Origin: Macrocystis pyrifera
Taxonomy: Eukaryota > Sar > Phaeophyceae > Laminariales > Laminariaceae
Assembly (NCBI GenBank): GCA_031763025.1
Contig: JASSKH010000004.1
Location: 2,852,001-2,916,000, forward strand
Length of the DNA stretch: 64,000 bases
Reading direction: 5' to 3'
A model generated the notes under the pieces. The model made no database searches. It was not told the DNA's origin and worked only from the letters and a program-made list of their open reading frames with translations. Positions 57,601 through 64,000 of this stretch are shown in pieces (the first letter of the stretch is position 1; each line of letters opens with the position of its first letter). Position numbers and translations under genes: made by a program.

Positions 57601-60600
57601 TATTATTGCAATTGCCCACGTAGAACTGTTTTTTTTCGTTCGTAGAAAAAGAGACATGTGACGATTAATCTGGCGGAAGACCGTCACGTGAAAACCAATT
57701 GCTCTTGAATTTTATCTAGTTAATTCCTAAAAAAATAGCGAGAAACCCTTCCGCTAACCATTCTACAGGTAGAACCGAGCTTCGTTTTCGAACGAAACGG
57801 CATGACGCGAGATAAGTCCTGAATTTGTGAACAACAATCGATTTTTAGCAGGATTATGATAGATTTTGGGATGCGATTTCGGGCCTACCCATATAATTTA
57901 CTTGGAATTATGTAAGTCTCGTTTTCGATCGGCTGTTATGTTTCCAACGTTGACGATCACGACCGAGGACGTTTTAGCTTTTGATTCACCATATTTCATA
58001 GGTTATACGAGCACCGATGTCAAATTGGACAAATAGCCCTGCACGGGCAATACGTACGGCACCAGTTAAGCTCGTAAAAATTGACGTACTCGTACCATAA
58101 TAACCCGACAGTACCTAAACCGTATACTAGTATCACACAAGATGACACCCAGCCAGGAGACGAATTTACAGACCCAGTTTCCCCCAAAACATGGGGGACA
58201 CACACAACGAAAATGGTGGCTTCGGAAAGACGTCGTCGAGAAGTTTGCATAGACTCGTTGTCCGGAATCCCCGCTTTGAAAATGGTCCGAGCAGGTGTGT
58301 TCTCTCGCGTGTTGTGCGGTATAGGTATGATACGCGTCGAGCGTACAACATCAAAAAATAAATCATGAAATCATGTACCGGGTATGTGGTCATTTTGCTT
58401 GCGGTTCCTAAAAACCAGAATTGTTGAATGAAGCAATCAATTCATGACACCAATGTACTCACAAAGCAGGGTCGAAAAAAGGCGAACAAATGATGCGCTG
58501 GCCCACACATCGCGCCAAGCATTCGCCCAAGGCAGCATCCGCCTGTAGCTGCGAGTGCATACCCACGCAACGCTTGTTTACCTCCACCCGCTCTTTTTCG
58601 TTCAAGGTGAACAACATAGCGAGAACTGGGTTTGTTCCGCGTAAGGGATGTTTGTTTTTTTTTCCGTCTCGGAGGAAACATTCTGGGGGGCCTTTTTTTT
58701 CATGCTAGTTAACATGTATACACTGTTTTTTCGTTGGGGCGCAAACAACTCGTCATTTTCGCAGATTCCAGTTCAGACGTTCGCCGTTTCGCACTGCCGG
58801 AGGACGAAACAGGCGTCGAACAAAATAACAACATAAAAGAAAATACGATTTCAACGATCCTTCATATCGCATCCGGCCCTGCACTTTGTGCTGTCGTCGT
58901 CGCGTGCACGGGGTCGACGCGGCGAGAGACGGCTGTCTTCTCCTTGTGTGCACGCCATCCCCCTGAACCGCGGCCAAACACGAGGTCATACGTACCATGA
59001 CGGTGCAGCCGCGACACCGCACTACTGTAATCCAATCAAAGTACGGCCCATCAAATACCAGCCACAACATACAAAATGCCAAAAAAACATCAAATGCAAC
59101 ATCAGAATTCTGCGTTATTATTCCAACAAAATTACAACAGATCAAATACCGGCCACCATATACAAAAACACCAAAAAAAACACCAATTTGCAACATCAGA
59201 ATTCAGTGGTATTATTGCAGACAGCCCAGAAATTGCGGTATCAAATCTCGAACATGATGCGTTTAGTTCAGTGTTCGCGACATCTATCGTCGAGTCTATT
59301 GCGCACATCCTAGCGCTCGCTCTATGGAACATCTTAAATATAGGGTATATCCCAATGTTCGCAGAATCAAAAATACAACAATCTGCGAAGAACGCAAGAG
59401 TTCTCAACAGTATTGAACCTCGAACACACTGAATACCGCCCAGTACCTGGCGAAATGCTAGTTCAATGCGGGCTATGGTAGAGTCCGCCTATTCGGCGAA
59501 AGCATTTTACGACCGACGGCCCTCCTGAATACTAGTTAATGCGTACGAGAGAAAAAAAGGCTCAAACTTTCTGAAATAGAAGCAGCAGCGGCATCGCCAC
59601 CGTCATCAGACGGACCAGGGCACCCATGCATATTGATAGTCGTACATATATGAGGCACGGAATACGTGGTATGAATAAAAAAAGTTCACTTGCTTGGAGA
59701 TGATATCGTATCGTGGGGATGCCGTCCATCCATATATATGTTCCAATATTATTATTGCCATCCGACAATTTAATACTACGTATATCACGAGTTTCAACGT
59801 TGATCACTCAAAACCACCTCGAAAGAAGGAGCCCACGAAGACCATTGAGCCCTAAGCGCAAGGTCTAACGCCCTCACTGGTACACCTTACTGTTTCTGGT
59901 CTGCGTTTGCTGGTGCCCTCTGACAGGTCAACCTCGCCATCGTCCTGGACGGGTCAGGCAGCATTAGCAGCGCGGACTTCGCGCTGGAGCAGGGCTTCGC
60001 CGAGGACTCCGTAGCCGCTTTTGCCGCACGCAACCTGTTCGACAACGGGGGGACAGCCTCCTACGTGCAGTACGCAGGCTCTTTAGTCTCCTCTGGTACG
60101 TTCTCCTCCTCTCAAGAATTCAACGACTTTGCCGATGCTGACGTCCAAGGTGGGACGGGGACCGTCACGTCCGTCGGCATCGATGAAGGCACTCGGCTCC
60201 TAGGCACTAACCCTGCAAGCGCTTCGTTCATGATCGTCATCACCAACGGGCAAAGCAACAGCATCGCCGACACCACAGCAGCAGCAGACGCCGCCAGGGC
60301 TGAGGGCATAGTCGTATTTGCGGTGGGAGTAGGTGAGCTTGCCGCATCATGTGGCCGTACGTAAGTGTCCGTCGATGCACTCTGAGTGCGGAATTTTGTT
60401 AAATGATTCCATTTTTCTGGCGCGAATAGTAGGAGTACTTGGTGATGGGGTAAACTAAACCTTGAACGTTGCGGAAGAACACATTCAAGCTTCATTCGCA
60501 CATATTTCAAGGTGGTTGAGTTGCCCGTAGATACATGCGCTGCGATAGCGCGGTTGCACCCCAATTTTCCTAGGCTTCTCACCTCAAACGATCCAACCGA

Positions 60601-63600
60601 CAAAAAACGAAAGAAGAAAAGTGCAAACCGATCGACGATCTATCCCACGGGTTTGGTATCGTCAAACACGAAATTATGATATTCCGACGATAAGGCATAC
60701 CTTATTGAGTACTTCCGGACCTCATCAGTCAGACAGCATTTGGCCAAAACGCGCTACCTCCATGTATTGTAGAATGTGCCCGTAATCGAAAAACGTGGTA
60801 CTGTACACAGAAATTTAAACGAAAATCTACGTTTTATTGCACTAGAGAGAAACCGTTAGGGGGGCAATAACTAAAACTGACGAGCATCCACCCCACGAAG
60901 CAGCCCGGATCGCTTGGGGAAGGGGGTCTGCGCAACATACCACGGCATGGAGGTGGTTCAGTGTTTTCTTAGCTCCGTGCGTGAGCGGCTCCTTATCTCA
61001 ACCGAAAACTGCTTGCAAGGGTCTTTGTTCGCGCGACCCGATCAACATATACGTGCGCTACTACGGTAGTCCTGAAGCAAATATTCTACAGGAGTAGAGC
61101 ATTGTAATAATAAGCGGTATTCTAATAGTTATCCCTCCGAGGCGCTCAACCGGTCAAGATGCATTGACCCAGAGTATAGTGCCTCCGAGATGCGTTGCTT
61201 ACCGGTGAGTTCAAAATTTCCAACAGAGTGGATGTTCGACACGTGCGCAGCATGCGATTAGTCGGACTGCTGACCATTTTTCATACACCCGTGATAAATT
61301 TCGCGCTTGTCGTTTTTTTTCTTACGGGATAGGGCGCAAAATTCAGAGACCACAATGGAAATGAAAAACCTACGTATATCGCATATATCCGGTACGTCTG
61401 CACACCATGTTCAGTTCTGATTGTTTGCTTCCACCAGCACAGGTAGTCGAATAATATCTAGCTCCGAAAACGGTCGGAGTGAAAAATAATGTCAACAACG
61501 CAGAAGAACACCGCCGCAGCCCGTCAGGAATCGTACAGCAAAATACAGAGTGATGTGCCTTTTCTGCCGTCGTCGCGTTATGTGTATACCACGTTTAGGA
61601 TGCGGAAGTGTCAGAGCCGTTTGTTTCGAAAAAAAACTGAATCCGAATCAGTCGATGTTCATACAGAGTGAATACTGTACACCCCAGACAGCTCCGCAAA
61701 TTAAATTTAGGGTTGATTCAAATGAGTGATGTACGTTGACACGCAGGAGCAAGCATATCAATAATGCATACGTACGCCAGGTCACGATCTAGATCAATCT
61801 AAATCACCCTTCATTCTGTCTTGCCGCAATGAGATTTCAAGTCAAAAACACCCTAAAGATTCCTTCTCCCAGATTGCTAAACCTACCCAATCCACTTCCA
61901 GAAACATAACATAAATCACGCAGAATGTATGGATCCCTCCCAGCACTGTGAGCTCGAATGTCCGGATCAAAAAGCTGTATATCCTGAAAGATCTAGATCA
62001 ATTTTGTGGAAATCGACTTTATGTCCGATGCGTGCAATGTAGCCTTATCTCTGGTCGCACCCCTTTCATCGCCCGCTGCAGGCGCCGGGGTTGGCGATGC
62101 TGAACTTCTCGCGATCGGAGGCGACGCCGCCAACGTCTTCCAAGTCGAAGAGTTCGCCCTTCTTGACGGTAAGCAGCGGACCACAACAGGCAACTCGGGA
62201 ATGTCGAGCTTGAAAGCAGACCATTGTCGTGTTTCGACGGAACACGTTTCGGAGACAGGATAATAGTGTAATAACTCGACGATATCACTATTAATATCAG
62301 AGGAATTTTTATGTTCTGAACAGTTGTGCATGTGTTAGTTTACTTATTCGTGCATGTGGTGTCGTTCAGAGTGGCACACCGGGTTGCAACATCGTAAGTA
62401 ACAGGCTCCTACATGTCGGCCATCGATTCTGTAGACTTTTTTTTAATGTGATACCCCCCTGTGCACACGCGCTTATTTTCCGTTTGCGTCAAAATTGTGG
62501 CATTACTGCTCTCGCCGAGTTTGTAGTCTGACGAGGGGTATACATTGTCGCCCGTTGTGGTCTGTTCATCTCGCCCTCGAATGCTGCTAAAGTAAGGCTG
62601 GCACGTGGTACCAACTCTTCCGCCGTGATTTGGATTTTGTTTTGCAAAACATGTTTATAATCAACTGCTGACAGGGCATACAGTGTGTACTAGTGGGCGG
62701 AATTCCGAAGGGCCGAAGTCTTCTCGCGATGAATACCCAAGGCACGATACGTAGTTGGGCGGACGGAGGCGAGGATTCTGTGTGAACCCGGCACTGAGAT
62801 ACGATTACCCTGTAGTAGGAGGGAGAGATAAAACAAGGGCGAAGTTAGGAAATGGATAGAAAGAATCGGAATACAACAAATGGCATGTGCGGTGTTGTAT
62901 TGGCGTTTGGCGTTGGTGGACGCGCTGAGCTGTTGACTTGTTAGGCACAAGTAGGGACACCAGCTCTGAGCTACGGTTATCACGTAGTCAGCCAAAGCAT
63001 GTGATGGGTCGAATGTGCTGTACTATTCACGCAGCGAACAGATGTCGAACAAATGACGTTCTCTGATTTGGCCCAGACACGGTACAATCACACTCGTACC
63101 ATGTGTGGTATGTCTTAAAATCAATAAACCAGCGCGATCGGAAACACTATACACTCACCATTAACAGCAGTGTCACAGAGTATGGGGAATACTATACTTG
63201 AGCAACTGCTGCTTATGCTTATAATACATGATAAATACTTGTGTTTCTGTAGTGTCGACTATGTACGGCGGCCGCCACCTTGTCGTTGAAGAGACGAATA
63301 GAGGTGAATCAGGACCGTTCACAACGACCATATAATACTATTTATACTTGAGAGACACGTGAATGGGTCGTATCATTGGGGCAAGGGCTCCAGATGTGTG
63401 AATAACATGCTCAAGTCGTATGATGGTATCACTAGCTCCAGACATGATGCAGGAACCGTGTCAACACCGCACACTAAAGACTCCAAATGGGGACACGTCT
63501 CTCAACCTAGTACTTTTTTCCCTCATAGCGAAACGTCAACATAAAATCGTGGTAGATCCGCATTTCCCACCGCATGGACACGAACGCCTTCACCTGCGTG

Positions 63601-64000
63601 TCAACACTCGTACATGTATACATTAGCATGTTCAATGAGGCACGTCCTACCACCACACTTGTGTCTATATGTACAACATACGACAAGAACATTGTTGCGT
63701 AATATTCTACATTATTGAAGAGTATTTAGTCTCTGAATTCGGAGGCAGACCTCCAAAGAGGCTAAGGCATTTGCCCGAAACCGAAACGAAATAAAAATGA
63801 CGCATTACCAACGGTAATATTTACTGTAGCAGCACTCACACTCTGTCGTGGGTCTAGCCAGCGCCATGCCACCGTCACAACTTTCTACCAAAATCCACCC
63901 TTCTGTCCTTCTATCGCCTTTGCAACTTCCATAACGCGCGATTCGTAGCGGCCTTGGAGAGCATCCTCTCGTCGGGTGGCGGCACCATCATACCGTGCCC
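54473..64000 (+). CDS. Second VWA-WSC type gene (gene 2), partial, 5' end damaged
   Basis: Paralogue of gene 1. Exons are 54473-54648 (aligned), 59927-60332, 62082-62168 and 63949 to the window end. Exons 2 and 3 have exactly the lengths and phases of gene 1 (406 and 87 nt). The VWA exon has a full DGSGS loop but ITNGQSN in place of ITDGQSN. The WSC part, if present, lies beyond the window. Exon 1 keeps the MTLSKV start and SCVQLNATDFSSC segment, but 2 extra nt after the start put them in different frames, and the donor aligned with gene 1 reads ATGAGT. Either the gene is a pseudogene at its 5' end, or it uses another first exon, or the assembly has errors here. The later exons look intact, which argues that loss is recent or that another start exists. 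Confidence 0.65.
56546..56654. mobile_element. MITE copy D (~109 bp)
   Basis: Ends TATTACGGGGGTCCATAGTT and AACTATGTACCTCCGTAATA, with the core TTGTTAGTAAAAATTGGTAA. It is clearly the same family as copies A-C inside gene 1's intron. Confidence 0.85.
56757..56806. repeat. Homopolymeric C tract
   Basis: About 27 consecutive C bases flanked by CT-rich sequence, within intron 1 of gene 2. Slippage-prone. Confidence 0.9.
57400..57468 (+). CDS. Candidate 69-nt cassette exon in gene 2
   Basis: A good acceptor (ACGTTTTTCTGCAG) and donor (GCGAAG|GTAATT) bound 69 nt that are open in two frames. In phase 0 it reads MRTLVSTPLSTPQTRPKRSH; in phase 1 it reads ENLSFNTSVNTPNTSETLSS. Because 69 is a multiple of three, inclusion would not alter the downstream frame. 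No equivalent was found in gene 1, so it may be chance. Confidence 0.25.
59927..60332 (+). CDS. Gene 2 exon 2: main VWA exon
   Basis: Starts after CTCTGACAG and ends at GTAG|GTGAGC in phase 1; 406 nt as in gene 1. It reads VNLAIVLDGSGSISSADFAL with a canonical DxSxS. The later loop is ITNGQSNSIADTTAAADAAR, where Asn replaces the MIDAS Asp. The frame is open throughout. Confidence 0.9.
62082..62168 (+). CDS. Gene 2 exon 3: late VWA strand and helix
   Basis: 87 nt between CCGCTGCAG and GACG|GTAAGC, phase 1 to 1. It reads AGVGDAELLAIGGDAANVFQ and VEEFALLD, closely matching gene 1 exon 3. Confidence 0.85.
63350..63470. repeat. Intron 3 segment conserved with gene 1
   Basis: Aligns with 29440-29560 in the matching intron of gene 1, sharing AACATGCTCAAG, ATGGTATCAC and CATGATGC words at roughly two-thirds identity. 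Not coding in either copy. Confidence 0.6.
63949..64000 (+). CDS. Gene 2 exon 4, cut by the window end
   Basis: Follows CGCGATTCGTAG and begins CGGCCTTGG exactly as gene 1 exon 4. It reads ALESILSSGGGTIIPCP before the window ends. The beta-rich middle and WSC domain should lie beyond 64000. Confidence 0.8.

Larger units (their letters stand above)
54649..59926 (+). other. First intron region of gene 2
   Basis: About 5.3 kb between the exon 1 remnant and the VWA exon. It holds MITE copy D, a C-rich homopolymer tract and one candidate small exon at 57400-57468. No other gene was recognised on either strand. Confidence 0.5.

Overview
This is eukaryotic nuclear DNA, gene-poor and repeat-rich, with GT-AG introns that can be very long. 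Secreted proteins joining a von Willebrand A (VWA) domain to a Cys-rich WSC domain, CAG-rich repeats and LTR elements fit a multicellular stramenopile, most plausibly a brown alga. That assignment is inference; no rRNA, tRNA or organelle marker was found.

Two paralogous plus-strand genes frame the window. Gene 1 (8264-31866) can be read completely: six exons with consistent splice phases give a 453-residue secreted protein with signal peptide, VWA domain, beta-rich middle segment and C-terminal WSC domain. Its first intron is about 18.9 kb. Gene 2 (54473 to beyond 64000) repeats the first four exons with identical exon lengths and phases, except that its first exon has a 2-nt shift and its splice donor reads AT. 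The paralogues lose different residues of the VWA metal site.

The giant intron of gene 1 contains a tandem duplication (9455-13486 and 13487-16673). Each copy carries, on the minus strand, decayed exons of a Cys-rich protein and an OTU-like segment, separated by CAG-rich arrays. The intron also holds most copies of a ~105-bp inverted-repeat element (MITE) and a possible Ty3/gypsy reverse transcriptase scrap.

Between the two genes lie unassigned DNA with a 0.32-kb direct repeat (31.9-38.3 kb), two minus-strand exons of a dynamin-superfamily protein (stalk and C-terminal effector region, 38.3-39.4 kb; no GTPase domain found), and a broken minus-strand Ty3/gypsy-type element (42983-51623). The element has ~373-bp LTRs differing by about 3%, an integrase segment, and two tandem arrays built from short palindromes. 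Next come duplicated 229-bp repeats, a small tandem array and gene 2.

The first 8.2 kb shows no recognisable gene. Many long open frames in the window are by-products of simple repeats (CAG, AGT, palindromic arrays) and were not annotated as genes.
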